From NCBI RefSeq assembly GCF_040219215.1, contig NZ_JAVJSX010000019.1, positions 124,001-188,000 on the forward strand: 64,000 bases of DNA, in the 5' to 3' direction. The first letter of the stretch is position 1; each line of letters starts with the position of its first letter. The position numbers were made by a program, and so were the translations under genes. Shown here in pieces: positions 17,160-24,519 of this stretch. The notes under the pieces are model-generated. The model was given only the letters and a program-made list of their open reading frames with translations. It ran no database searches and was not told where the DNA came from. Origin of the DNA: Thalassobaculum_A sp040219215 (GTDB lineage Bacteria; Pseudomonadota; Alphaproteobacteria; Thalassobaculales; Thalassobaculaceae).

Positions 17160-18031
17160 CCACTCGGAGCGTCCTTGCCGGTGCGGCGCTGTTTGCAACC
17201 GTCGCCGTAGGCCCGGCTTCGGCCGGCACGCTGGAGAGTCGCACGTTTCACAGCCCGGCGCTGGGTCGCGACCTGCCGGCGGTCGTCTTTCACCCGGACC
17301 ATGACGGTGGCCCCCTGCCGGTGCTGTATCTGCTGCACGGCTACGGTGGCAATCAGCGCGACTGGACCAACGCCGATGTCCTGTCGACCGCAGACGCGGT
17401 GTTTGCCGAGCCGGATGCGGTGCCGATGCTGATCATCATGCCGGGCGTCGGCAATTCCTGGTACGTGGACTCAATGCGCTATGGCAACTGGGATGCCGCG
17501 ATCGCCATCGACCTGATGGCCGCGGTCGACCGCAGCTACCCGACGGACACCCGGCGCGCCGGTCGCTTCGTCGCCGGCCTATCGATGGGAGGGTATGGAG
17601 CGCTGCATCTGGCGGTGCACCATCCGACCCGTTTCCGGGCGGCGGCAGCGCTGAGCCCGGCGATCTTCGAGGATGTCGACGATGCCGCGGCGTTTCCAGA
17701 CTTCCAGATCCAGTTCTTTGCCGGTGCGTTCGGCGACCCGCTGCAGCCGGCAGTGTTCAACGAGCGCAATGTCTTTACGCCGCTGACGTCACTCGCCGAC
17801 CGGACCAGTGGTGCGCCAACGGCCTTCTACCTGATGACCGGGGACGATGACGGTTTCGGGTTGTGGCGCGGCACGCTGCGGTTCTTTCAAGCCGCCCGTT
17901 CAGCCGGCCACGCCGCCGAGTTGCGGGTCCATGATGGGGACCATGAATGGCGTCTCTGGCGCGACGAGTTGGCGCCCGTGCTGCGGTGGATCGGCGCGGT
18001 AATCCGCGCCGACCGCTCCGCTGCTCAGTGA
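17156..18031 (+). CDS. Exported esterase (PF00756, FrmB/mycolyltransferase-like)
   Basis: 291 residues. Signal peptide: MTTRSVLAGAALFATVAVGP with Ala-Ser-Ala cleavage near residue 24. Alpha/beta-hydrolase motifs: VLYLLHGYGGNQRDW, nucleophile elbow GLSMGGYGAL, acid in TGDDDG, His in HDGDHEWRLW. Probably a periplasmic carboxyl esterase. The ATGA overlap with opgC suggests that it acts on acyl substituents of the glucans; this is inference. S-formylglutathione hydrolase is less likely given the signal peptide. Confidence 0.78.
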   Translation: MTTRSVLAGAALFATVAVGPASAGTLESRTFHSPALGRDLPAVVFHPDHDGGPLPVLYLLHGYGGNQRDWTNADVLSTADAVFAEPDAVPMLIIMPGVGNSWYVDSMRYGNWDAAIAIDLMAAVDRSYPTDTRRAGRFVAGLSMGGYGALHLAVHHPTRFRAAAALSPAIFEDVDDAAAFPDFQIQFFAGAFGDPLQPAVFNERNVFTPLTSLADRTSGAPTAFYLMTGDDDGFGLWRGTLRFFQAARSAGHAAELRVHDGDHEWRLWRDELAPVLRWIGAVIRADRSAAQ

Positions 18032-18192
18032 GTCGTGACGCCGAACACCTCGACTTCGTCGGTTTCCGCAAGCGACCAGTCGTCGCCATAGGCGTCGATC
18101 AGTTCCTCGTGATCGGCTGACAGGATCGCAGAACTCATCAGTTCGCCCGTCATCGGCCCATAATCGTCAGAGAACTTCGGCAAGTGTCGCAT
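18025..18192 (-). CDS. Small acidic hypothetical protein, 55 aa
   Basis: From the ATG at 18192, preceded by AGGAGGG at good spacing, the strongest ribosome binding site nearby. Sequence begins MRHLPKFSDDYGPMTGELM and is Asp/Glu-rich. A longer in-frame start at 18249 (AGGGAA upstream) would add 19 residues. No domain recognised. It follows the 17-kDa-antigen-like gene by about 65 bp and overlaps the esterase stop by 7 nt. Confidence 0.5.
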   Translation of the reverse strand: MRHLPKFSDDYGPMTGELMSSAILSADHEELIDAYGDDWSLAETDEVEVFGVTTH

Positions 18193-18256
18193 CTGTCCCT
18201 CCTGGGTGCAGCGCCTGTTCTGCTCAAGGCAACGCAAGTAGCGTGCCATCGGTTCC

Positions 18257-18925
18257 CTATTGAACGATGCGCCAGCTGCCGTCGGGTTGACGGCAGGCCG
18301 TGCCGTACGCCTCCTGGGAGCGGCCACCGACGCGGGCCCGCGTGGTGTACTCCCGGCAGAAAGTACCGGAAGCCTCGTAGGTTCGGGTCGGAGTCATCGT
18401 GTACTGCGCGCCCGCGTCCGGGTTGTTCCAGACCACCGGGCGTCCGGTGTCCGCCAACTCCAGCGTCTGGTTGGCACAGGCCGCATCGGCGGCATCGAGC
18501 GAGCCGCCAATTTCGGTTCCAAGCAGCACGCCGAGCAGCGCACCACCGGCGGTCGCGGCCAGCTTGCCATTGCCCTTGCCGAACTGCGCACCGACGACGG
18601 CACCGCCGGCACCGCCCAGGATCTGCGACAGCAGGGTCTTGTTCCCGGTCAGCATCGACCGATCGCATCCGTAGGACGCACCTCGGGTAACGATCACCGG
18701 CTGGTCATAGTACGTGGGTCCGGCATAGCGGTTCGGCCGGTCGTAGTGATGATAGACATGCACTTCGCGATGCCTGTCCCGATGCTTGTGCCGATGTTCA
18801 TGCTTGGCACGCCAACCATGGGCCGGTGCCCAGGGCGGGGGATCGGCGTAGGCCATCGTCACAGGGGCCGCCGTGATCATCAGAACCGCCGCAGCGGTTG
18901 CAAACCGGCGAGAGATCGGTCGCAT
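18257..18925 (-). CDS. Surface antigen-like protein with glycine zipper and His-rich segment
   Basis: 222 residues from the ATG at 18925 (GGAGG upstream). A signal peptide (RRFATAAAVLMITAAPVTMAYA) is followed by a His/Arg-rich stretch (residues about 43-65, KHEHRHKHRDRHREVHVYHH) that could bind metal. A glycine-zipper segment follows (GGAGGAVVGAQFG, GGALLGVLLGTEIG). The C-terminus has FCREYTTRARVGGRSQEAYG and CRQPDGSWRIV, typical of the rickettsial 17-kDa surface antigen/RT0821 family. Probably an envelope protein; no lipobox was seen. Confidence 0.75.
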   Translation of the reverse strand: MRPISRRFATAAAVLMITAAPVTMAYADPPPWAPAHGWRAKHEHRHKHRDRHREVHVYHHYDRPNRYAGPTYYDQPVIVTRGASYGCDRSMLTGNKTLLSQILGGAGGAVVGAQFGKGNGKLAATAGGALLGVLLGTEIGGSLDAADAACANQTLELADTGRPVVWNNPDAGAQYTMTPTRTYEASGTFCREYTTRARVGGRSQEAYGTACRQPDGSWRIVQ

Positions 18926-19070
18926 GGACAACCTCCGTTCACGTTGACGCTGGCACACGAACCGCCAGCGGATATCCCGGTTCCCCAGTGTCCAAACGAC
19001 GCTTCAGTCGATTTCCGTCGCACGGCCAGCCACGACCGGGCATCGTTTCGCAGCTTTCCGTGGAGGTCCC

Positions 19071-20099
19071 ATGCGCAGTTCCACCCTCATCCACATCGTC
19101 GGCTGCCACGCCGAGGGCGAGGTCGGCGACGTCATCGTCGGGGGCGTCGCCCCGCCGCCAGGTGGCACGCTGTGGGAGCAGTCACGGTTCATCGCCCGCG
19201 ACGCGAAGCTGCGGAACCTGGTGCTGAACGAACCGCGCGGCGGAGTGTTCAGGCACGTCAATCTGCTGGTCCCGCCCAAGGACCCGCGGGCCGCCATGGG
19301 CTTCATCATCATGGAGCCGGCGGACACGCCGCCGATGTCGGGCTCGAACAGCCTGTGCGTCGCCACGGTCCTGCTGGAAACCGGTATCGTCCCGATGACC
19401 GAGCCGGTGACCACGATGCTGCTGGAAGCACCGGGCGGCCTGGTCGAGGCGACCGCGACCTGTCGTGGCGGGAAGGTCGAGCGCGTGCGGATCCGCAACA
19501 TCCCGTCGTTCGCCGACCGGCTTGACGCCACGATGGAGGTGGCAGGCCTCGGCACCCTCACCGTCGATACCGCGTTCGGAGGCGACAGCTTCGTGATCGT
19601 GCCGGCTGCCGACCTCGGTTTCGCGCTCACCCCCGATGAAGCACGCGATATCGCGGCGGTTGGCACCCGGATCACCGCGGCCGCGACCGAACAACTGCCC
19701 TTCAGCCATCCCGATCTGCCGGAGTGGACGCACTATTCGTTCTGCCAGGTGGCGGGACCGGTCCTTCCGCTCAACGACGGTTATACAGGCAAGAACGCCG
19801 TCGTCATCCGGCCCGGCAAGATCGACCGGTCCCCGACCGGCACCGGCTGCTCAGCGCGCATGGCGGTGCTGCACGCCCGTGGACAACTCGCCGTCGGACA
19901 GCCGTTCGTCGCCACCTCGCTGATCGACTCCCGGTTCGACGGCCGCATCGAGGCGGTCGAGCAGCGTGCCGGCAAGACCTGGGTCACGCCGTCGATCGAA
20001 GGCCGTGCCTGGATCACCGACACAAGGCAGTTGATGGTCGATCCGAGCGATCCTTGGCCCCAAGGCTACCGGTTGAGCGACACTTGGCCCGGTGCCTGA
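19071..20099 (+). CDS. Proline racemase superfamily enzyme, Ser/Cys active site
   Basis: 342 residues, normal for the proline racemase/4-hydroxyproline epimerase/trans-3-hydroxyproline dehydratase superfamily. The second catalytic motif is intact (SPTGTGCSARM, Cys260). The first, usually MCGHN, reads MSGSN with Ser90. Superfamily members with one Cys replaced are known; some are 3-hydroxy-L-proline dehydratases or epimerases. A true proline racemase needs both Cys, so racemisation is unlikely. No dehydrogenase or hydroxyproline transporter is adjacent. GGAGG precedes the ATG. Confidence 0.8.
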   Translation: MRSSTLIHIVGCHAEGEVGDVIVGGVAPPPGGTLWEQSRFIARDAKLRNLVLNEPRGGVFRHVNLLVPPKDPRAAMGFIIMEPADTPPMSGSNSLCVATVLLETGIVPMTEPVTTMLLEAPGGLVEATATCRGGKVERVRIRNIPSFADRLDATMEVAGLGTLTVDTAFGGDSFVIVPAADLGFALTPDEARDIAAVGTRITAAATEQLPFSHPDLPEWTHYSFCQVAGPVLPLNDGYTGKNAVVIRPGKIDRSPTGTGCSARMAVLHARGQLAVGQPFVATSLIDSRFDGRIEAVEQRAGKTWVTPSIEGRAWITDTRQLMVDPSDPWPQGYRLSDTWPGA

Positions 20100-20170
20100 G
20101 GCGCAGGACAGCGGCGGAACCGAGCCGGTCCTACGCCGCACCCCCAGCATCAAAATTCAACATCTACGGA

Positions 20171-20190
20171 ACCTTCCTGCGCAGGAAGGT
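20171..20190. promoter_or_regulatory. Perfect 20-bp dyad resembling a CueR-type operator
   Basis: ACCTTCCTGCGCAGGAAGGT is perfectly self-complementary and lies 62 bp before the DUF305 start. The arms ACCTTCC/GGAAGGT equal those of the copA CueR operator of E. coli, but the spacer is 6 nt rather than 7. There is no T-run, so it is not a terminator. The link to copper is inference. Confidence 0.5.
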
Positions 20191-20252
20191 GATTCCTCCC
20201 AGATGTGACATCGGCGCATTGCCGCCACCCGACACCCGACCGGGAGGAAACT

Positions 20253-20735
20253 GTGAAAGGATCCTACATCCGCTTCCTGGCGATGATCGCGACGTCGACG
20301 ATCGTCATGTTCGGCCTGATGTACTTGAACACCTACGCGATCGATCACGTGTTCTTCAGCGAAACCCGCAGCTACATGGCGCTCTACATGGGCGCCACGA
20401 TGGCCGTGATCATGCTGGCCTTCATGCTCGGCATGTACACCAACCGCTCGGCCAATATCGCGGTGTTTGCAGGCAGCATCATCGTCTTCGCCGCCGCGCT
20501 GTTCCTGTTGCGCAGTCAGGCGACCGTCCAGGACGTTTCCTGGATGAAGGCGATGATCCCGCACCACTCGATCGCAATCCTGACCAGCGAGCGGGCCGAG
20601 ATCCGTGACCCCCGGGTGCGCCACCTGGCCGATGAGATCATCAAGGCTCAGCGCCTCGAGATCGCCGAGATGAAGGCTCTGATCGCCGACCTCAACGGCG
20701 GACCGGCGGCGACGCCCGAGATCGATGGGAAATAG
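20253..20735 (+). CDS. DUF305 family membrane protein
   Basis: 160 residues from the GTG at 20253, with GGGAGGAAA upstream. Three hydrophobic helices (about residues 7-27, 38-60, 64-82) precede a C-terminal domain with the DUF305 hallmark MIPHHSIAILTS and a charged helical tail. DUF305 proteins, such as CopM of Synechocystis, bind copper and are found in metal-resistance loci. First gene of a probable operon with the glutaredoxin-MauE gene 17 bp downstream, both behind the dyad at 20171. Confidence 0.82.
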   Translation: MKGSYIRFLAMIATSTIVMFGLMYLNTYAIDHVFFSETRSYMALYMGATMAVIMLAFMLGMYTNRSANIAVFAGSIIVFAAALFLLRSQATVQDVSWMKAMIPHHSIAILTSERAEIRDPRVRHLADEIIKAQRLEIAEMKALIADLNGGPAATPEIDGK

Positions 20736-20752
20736 CAGTCAAGGAGACATCC

Positions 20753-21508
20753 ATGGCGGAAGGAGAGACGAAGACCGCCCGCCTCTACCGTATGGTCATG
20801 CCCGACCATGTCTGCCCGTACGGCTTGAAGTCGAAGGATCTGCTGGAGCGTCACGGTTTCGAGGTCGAAGACCATCACCTGACCACCCGCGCCGAGACCG
20901 ATGCGTTCCAGGACCGGCATGGGGTCGACACGACGCCCCAGACCTTCATCGGCGACGCCAGGATCGGCGGTCATGACGAGTTGCGCGGGTATTTCGGCCT
21001 GAAGGTCGCCGATGGCGATGACGTCACCTATCAGCCCATTGTTGCGGTGTTCGCGACGGCCGCGGCGATGGCGCTGGCAACCAGTTGGGCGGCTTTCGAC
21101 TCCGTCCTGACCGTGCGGACTGCGGAATGGTTCATCGCCTTCAGCATGTGCATCCTCGCCATCCAGAAGCTGCGCGACGTCGAGGGTTTCTCGACGATGT
21201 TTCTGAACTACGACCTACTGGCACGGCGCTGGGTGCGCTACGGCTACGTCTACCCATTTGCGGAGGCGCTGGCCGGCGTGCTGATGATTGCCGGCGCCGT
21301 GATCTGGCTGGCCGCTCCCGTGGCGTTGTTCATCGGCACGGTCGGCGCGGTCTCAGTAATCAAGGCGGTCTATGTGGATCGCCGCGAAATCAAATGCGCC
21401 TGCGTCGGCGGCGATACGAACGTGCCGCTGGGAGCCGTCTCGTTGACCGAGAACCTCATGATGGTCGGCATGGCGGTGTGGATGGTGGCGAAGGATCGGT
21501 TCCTCTAG
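20753..21508 (+). CDS. Glutaredoxin domain fused to MauE/DoxX-like membrane domain
   Basis: 251 residues, AAGGAG upstream. Residues 1-85 are a glutaredoxin-like domain with an altered centre, CPYGLKSKDLLERHGF (one Cys, Gly at the usual second-Cys position), and the TPQTFIGDARIGGHDEL loop. Residues 90-251 carry four TM helices and a CAC motif in EIKCACVGGDTNVPLG, as in MauE/methylamine-utilisation and DoxX-like redox membrane proteins. Probably a membrane thiol redox protein; with DUF305 it may serve metal or envelope redox homeostasis. Confidence 0.8.
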   Translation: MAEGETKTARLYRMVMPDHVCPYGLKSKDLLERHGFEVEDHHLTTRAETDAFQDRHGVDTTPQTFIGDARIGGHDELRGYFGLKVADGDDVTYQPIVAVFATAAAMALATSWAAFDSVLTVRTAEWFIAFSMCILAIQKLRDVEGFSTMFLNYDLLARRWVRYGYVYPFAEALAGVLMIAGAVIWLAAPVALFIGTVGAVSVIKAVYVDRREIKCACVGGDTNVPLGAVSLTENLMMVGMAVWMVAKDRFL

Positions 21509-21623
21509 GGATCGGGGCTCGTTCCGTAAACTCCGCATTGGCGGGACAATCAGCACGTCCTCTTAGCAATTCATTCATCCGAATCAGCCAGAGTCGGGGG
21601 ACCACCCCGCTCGGGAGCGTACC

Positions 21624-21851
21624 ATGACCAAGCTGGAGAACCTCGACGGCATCACCCTGGACCTGATCCGCGAGGCCTATTTGGAAACGGCGCAGGAAAC
21701 GATGGAACGCGGAGGCTCCAAGCTGAAGGCACACATGGAAGCCATCATCGCCGCCTCGATGTATGTCGCCGCAGCCATCGGCATCGAGGACGAGGATGCC
21801 AAGCGCCTGGTCGTGAAGGTGGTGCGCAGCGACGCCGAGCTCGCACTGTAG
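21624..21851 (+). CDS. Small hypothetical protein, 75 aa
   Basis: Starts MTKLENLDGITLDLIREAYLE after CTCGGGAG. Mostly alpha-helical by composition, with a central ASMYVAAAIGIEDEDAKRLV. No TM helix or known domain. It stands alone between the glutaredoxin-MauE gene and a convergent methyltransferase. Codon use resembles the neighbours, so I regard it as real but unassigned. Confidence 0.55.
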   Translation: MTKLENLDGITLDLIREAYLETAQETMERGGSKLKAHMEAIIAASMYVAAAIGIEDEDAKRLVVKVVRSDAELAL

Positions 21852-21858
21852 ACGTCGA

Positions 21859-22569
21859 TCAGCCCGGTCCCTGCCAAACCATTGCGAAACTGACCGGGTG
21901 GCTGCGGTACTTCGCGAACCACTTCGGCTTGACGCTGGCCCAGGCTTCGTCGACCACCCCCTCGACCATCTCGCCAAGCCGAAGACCGACAGCGTGCGCG
22001 GCAGCCACATGATCGCTGGCGAGATGCACATGGCTTTCGATCGCGACGGGCTGTCCCGGTGCCCGGTCGAAATGCGTGGCAATGCCCATCATCAGGAAAT
22101 GCGGGTGGTACCCGACCAGGACAAACCGGCCGCCCGGCGCCAGCAACCTCCGGGCCTCGGCGTACAACGGCCGCAGATCCGCCAGATGCTCGTCGACCAG
22201 CGACGTGACGACGAGGTCATACGCGCCTCCGTCGAAGCCGGTCGCTGAGAGATCGCCCAGGACCAACCGGTCGTGAGCCCCCTTCCTCCGTGCCATCTCC
22301 AGCATCTGCGGGGTGCAGTCGATGCCATGCGCCTCGGCAACCCCGGCCTGCTTCAGCCACACACCCGTCCGGCCGGTGCCGCAGGCCAGATCGGCAGCCC
22401 GTCGGCACGACTGCCAGTCGATGCTCGTAAGGTCGGCGAGCAGACGCAAGTCAAGCAGATCGACAACGGTGCCCTCGTAGGTGGCGGCCCATTCGCTGTA
22501 GCCAACCTTGACCGGAACCGTCTCGTAGTGGCGGGTATCGAAGGGACGGAAGTCCATTGCGGCACTCAT
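21859..22569 (-). CDS. Class I SAM-dependent methyltransferase
   Basis: 236 residues from the ATG at 22569 (another ATG at 22557). SAM motif I is AADLACGTGRTGVWL, motif II HGIDCTPQMLEMA, then VLGDLSATGF, VTSLVDEHL and ARRLLAPGGRFVLVGYHPHF. The HPHF and THFD region and VHLASDHVAAAHAVGLRL indicate a Methyltransf_11-type small-molecule methyltransferase. Substrate unknown. The first 13-nt repeat copy lies 50 bp upstream of its start. Confidence 0.78.
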   Translation of the reverse strand: MSAAMDFRPFDTRHYETVPVKVGYSEWAATYEGTVVDLLDLRLLADLTSIDWQSCRRAADLACGTGRTGVWLKQAGVAEAHGIDCTPQMLEMARRKGAHDRLVLGDLSATGFDGGAYDLVVTSLVDEHLADLRPLYAEARRLLAPGGRFVLVGYHPHFLMMGIATHFDRAPGQPVAIESHVHLASDHVAAAHAVGLRLGEMVEGVVDEAWASVKPKWFAKYRSHPVSFAMVWQGPG

Positions 22570-22900
22570 TCGCTGAGGAAGCCGCGATGTTAGCCCACAC
22601 CGGCCGGCCGCTGCCGCGCATAACTTATGCAACCTCTCTCGTGCTTAGCCCCGCGACCCTGTCTTCGCCGATACCGAGGATGATGATGCTCGGATAGTCG
22701 CGCAAGACGATGACCGTGTCTGCCAAGAATAGATTCTCAGCCAAATTCACCAAGACCAACCCAACCAAGCTGAGCTCGATCGTCGAGTGCGTGCAGTGGC
22801 GGCGAGCAACGGGAAAGCAAGCTACCGGTTAGACCCAAACGGAAGCAGGCCATTGGTCGATCGAACATCAAGTTGAGGAGATTCTGTCCGGTCCGACGCA
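22570..22900. other. 331-bp stretch without a convincing gene
   Basis: Composition drops towards lower GC from about 22620. It contains the left 13-nt repeat and a possible 40-codon + frame at 22710-22832 (M-T-V-S-A-K-N-R-F-S...) with no ribosome binding site. It may be a decayed coding remnant at the edge of the islet. I see no terminator or RNA gene. Confidence 0.5.
22619..22631. repeat. 13-nt repeat, left copy
   Basis: CATAACTTATGCA, identical to 23993-24005, in direct orientation. With the preceding G it is a perfect dyad (GCATAA-C-TTATGC). The copies bound a lower-GC segment carrying the SLATT-like gene pair. Confidence 0.6.
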
Positions 22901-23497
22901 CTACGACCCTGAGGGCCGATCCATCCGCGGGAAATCAGCGTGGTGAAATGGCCAGATATTGCGCAACGCGAGCTTCCAAGGTGGAATCTTTTTGTATCGC
23001 ACCCCAGGAGCGCCAATGACTTGAGCAACCGCGTTGTAGCAAGCCGCATTCAGTGCGTAGTAAACGGTAGGCGGTTCATCGGCTAAGGCCGCATAGAGTT
23101 CGTTGTGCCACTCTTGGATCCTGTGGGAACTGTCTTCAAAACGGTCAATACGCCCAGCCAATGCGAAAAGCCGCTGCCTCAGACTGTCATGAAGCCGGGC
23201 CTTTGTACTGATCCCGAACGCCGCCTCAATGGCCGCAATGACCGCCGGAAGAAGCATAAAGACCGCATTGTAGGCTGGAGTCGACAGCCATTGTGTTGCG
23301 ACACTGACCGCAGCAGAACTTGCCGTCACAAACACAATGAAGTTTAAGGTTCGGTGAATGGCGTCAAAGAAGCCAGCCCTCTCGGCATGATACCGGGCCG
23401 ATCGCTCAGCGTCCGCCCAAAGGTCATAGGCCGTGTCGGCCTTGGGAGCATCGCTCGTTCGAATCGACTTTGAGGTCGCTTGTTTCACTCGTCTCAC
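22901..23497 (-). CDS. SLATT-like 2TM protein (putative defence effector)
   Basis: 198 residues. Order: cytosolic helix LWADAERSARYHAERAGFF (26-44), TM1 (51-71), TM2 (77-96), then a long helix STKARLHDSLRQRLFALAGRI and the motif WHNELYAALADEPPTVYYALN..CYNA (130-157). This two-TM plus E-P-P...aL...C-N pattern is that of SLATT domains, known from SMODS/CD-NTase-type conflict systems where they are thought to be pore-forming or membrane-disrupting effectors. No nucleotidyltransferase is adjacent. The GTG start overlaps the upstream gene's stop by 4 nt. Lower GC than neighbours suggests transfer. Confidence 0.6.
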   Translation of the reverse strand: MRRVKQATSKSIRTSDAPKADTAYDLWADAERSARYHAERAGFFDAIHRTLNFIVFVTASSAAVSVATQWLSTPAYNAVFMLLPAVIAAIEAAFGISTKARLHDSLRQRLFALAGRIDRFEDSSHRIQEWHNELYAALADEPPTVYYALNAACYNAVAQVIGAPGVRYKKIPPWKLALRNIWPFHHADFPRMDRPSGS

Positions 23498-23964
23498 CCT
23501 CTGGTCGGAGGATCATCATCCCGCGGCGGCAGTGACACATAATACACCGAACCAATAAAGTACTCCAACGATATGAATTCGTTAAAATAATAAGCTAATA
23601 CCTCCACATTCTCGGGAGAATCTGTGTCACTAGCACGCGCCAAAATCTCCGCTTCAGATGCCCGAATAACCCTCAGATGCTCAATCAGTTCCCCTTCGCC
23701 AACCACCGAAAGCGGTCCGCTCCGCACACGAAGCATCAAGGTATCGAGATCCTCGACCGCTCTCATCCACGTTAGTAGCGAGACCGGCTGGTAGCCTCGC
23801 GAAAACTGCGACCGAAGCGCCCGACGGATGAACTGCAGCCTCTCCCGAATTTTCTCCGTGTCCAATGTCCCGCCCCCCGGCGACCCGCCCAACACATCCG
23901 TCACGGAGCGACATTCACGAGCGCCTAAACCAACGGATGTTTTTTTGACGATATCACAGGGCAT
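23494..23964 (-). CDS. Hypothetical partner protein of the SLATT-like gene, 156 aa
   Basis: Not recognised. The frame starts at 23964; a TTG near 23865 (TLDTEKIRERLQ) with GGGGGGCGGG upstream is an alternative, because the first 33 residues look non-structured. The body is predicted helical: IRERLQFIRRALRSQF, LLTWMRAVEDLDTLMLRV, GELIEHLRVIRASEAEILARA, and an aromatic segment AYYFNEFISLEYFIGSVYYVSLPPRDD. Soluble, no signal peptide. Coupled (GTGA overlap) to the SLATT-like gene, so the two probably act together as sensor/inhibitor and effector. Rich in A/T-ending codons compared with the flanks. Confidence 0.55.
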   Translation of the reverse strand: MPCDIVKKTSVGLGARECRSVTDVLGGSPGGGTLDTEKIRERLQFIRRALRSQFSRGYQPVSLLTWMRAVEDLDTLMLRVRSGPLSVVGEGELIEHLRVIRASEAEILARASDTDSPENVEVLAYYFNEFISLEYFIGSVYYVSLPPRDDDPPTRG

Positions 23965-23992
23965 TCAGGCGCCCAAGCTAAGTCGCGCGGGC

Positions 23993-24005
23993 CATAACTT
24001 ATGCA
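23993..24005. repeat. 13-nt repeat, right copy
   Basis: CATAACTTATGCA, direct copy of 22619-22631, with 1361 bp between them. It lies about 120 bp before the chosen start of the CxxCxxCC gene. Confidence 0.6.
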
Positions 24006-24123
24006 TCCGGCCGGTCGGGCGCGGTCATCGACCGGTTTTCCTGGGAACCGCCGGTGGTCGGGGATACCCTGCTGCCGCTCCGGATCGCGTCGCCGGGCCA
24101 CCCGCAGCCTTCGAGGCACCAGA

Positions 24124-24447
24124 TTGCCCGACCACCAAGAAATCTCGCCGTGCCAGACCTGCGGTGCCTGCTGCGCCTATTCCCGAAGCTGGCCTCGGTT
24201 CACGATCGAGGACGACGGGGACATCGAACGCATACCCCGCTATCTGGTCGACGAGGATCAGGGCGGCATGAAATGCCACGGTGACCGCTGCGCAGCGCTG
24301 GACGGCGACATCGGGGTCGCGACGGCCTGCTCGATCTACGAGGTACGGCCGGTGGTCTGCCGGTCCTGCCAGCCGGGTGACGAGGAATGCCTGATGGCCC
24401 GCCGGAGGCATGGAATGTCGCCAATCGAGGTCGCAGCCGGGGCGTAG
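24124..24447 (+). CDS. YkgJ-type cysteine cluster (CxxCxxCC) protein
   Basis: 107 residues from a TTG at 24124 (GAGG upstream), giving MPDHQEISPCQTCGACCAYS. An ATG at 24001 is in frame but lies in the right repeat and would add non-homologous residues. Cysteines: CQTCGACC near the N-terminus, CHGDRC, CSIYEVRPVVCRSCQPGDEEC. This is the PF03692 pattern, thought to bind a metal or Fe-S cluster; function unknown. Confidence 0.72.
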   Translation: MPDHQEISPCQTCGACCAYSRSWPRFTIEDDGDIERIPRYLVDEDQGGMKCHGDRCAALDGDIGVATACSIYEVRPVVCRSCQPGDEECLMARRRHGMSPIEVAAGA

Positions 24448-24519
24448 GGGAATCGACATCCGCGCCCTGCCCGCACAAGCTTTGCGGCCGCTGCCGATCA
24501 ACCGACGGAGCCCGCAGCC

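Noticed and set aside
20171..20190. Dyad as terminator of the proline racemase-like gene
   Set aside because: Seventy bases after the stop and without a T-run; its symmetry and CueR-like arms fit an operator better.
22710..22832. 40-codon + frame in the islet edge
   Set aside because: No ribosome binding site and unremarkable composition; treated as remnant or noise.
24001..24123. Longer N-terminus for the CxxCxxCC protein from ATG 24001
   Set aside because: The extra 41 codons have no family-like sequence and begin inside the repeat; the TTG at 24124 fits homologues and has GAGG upstream.
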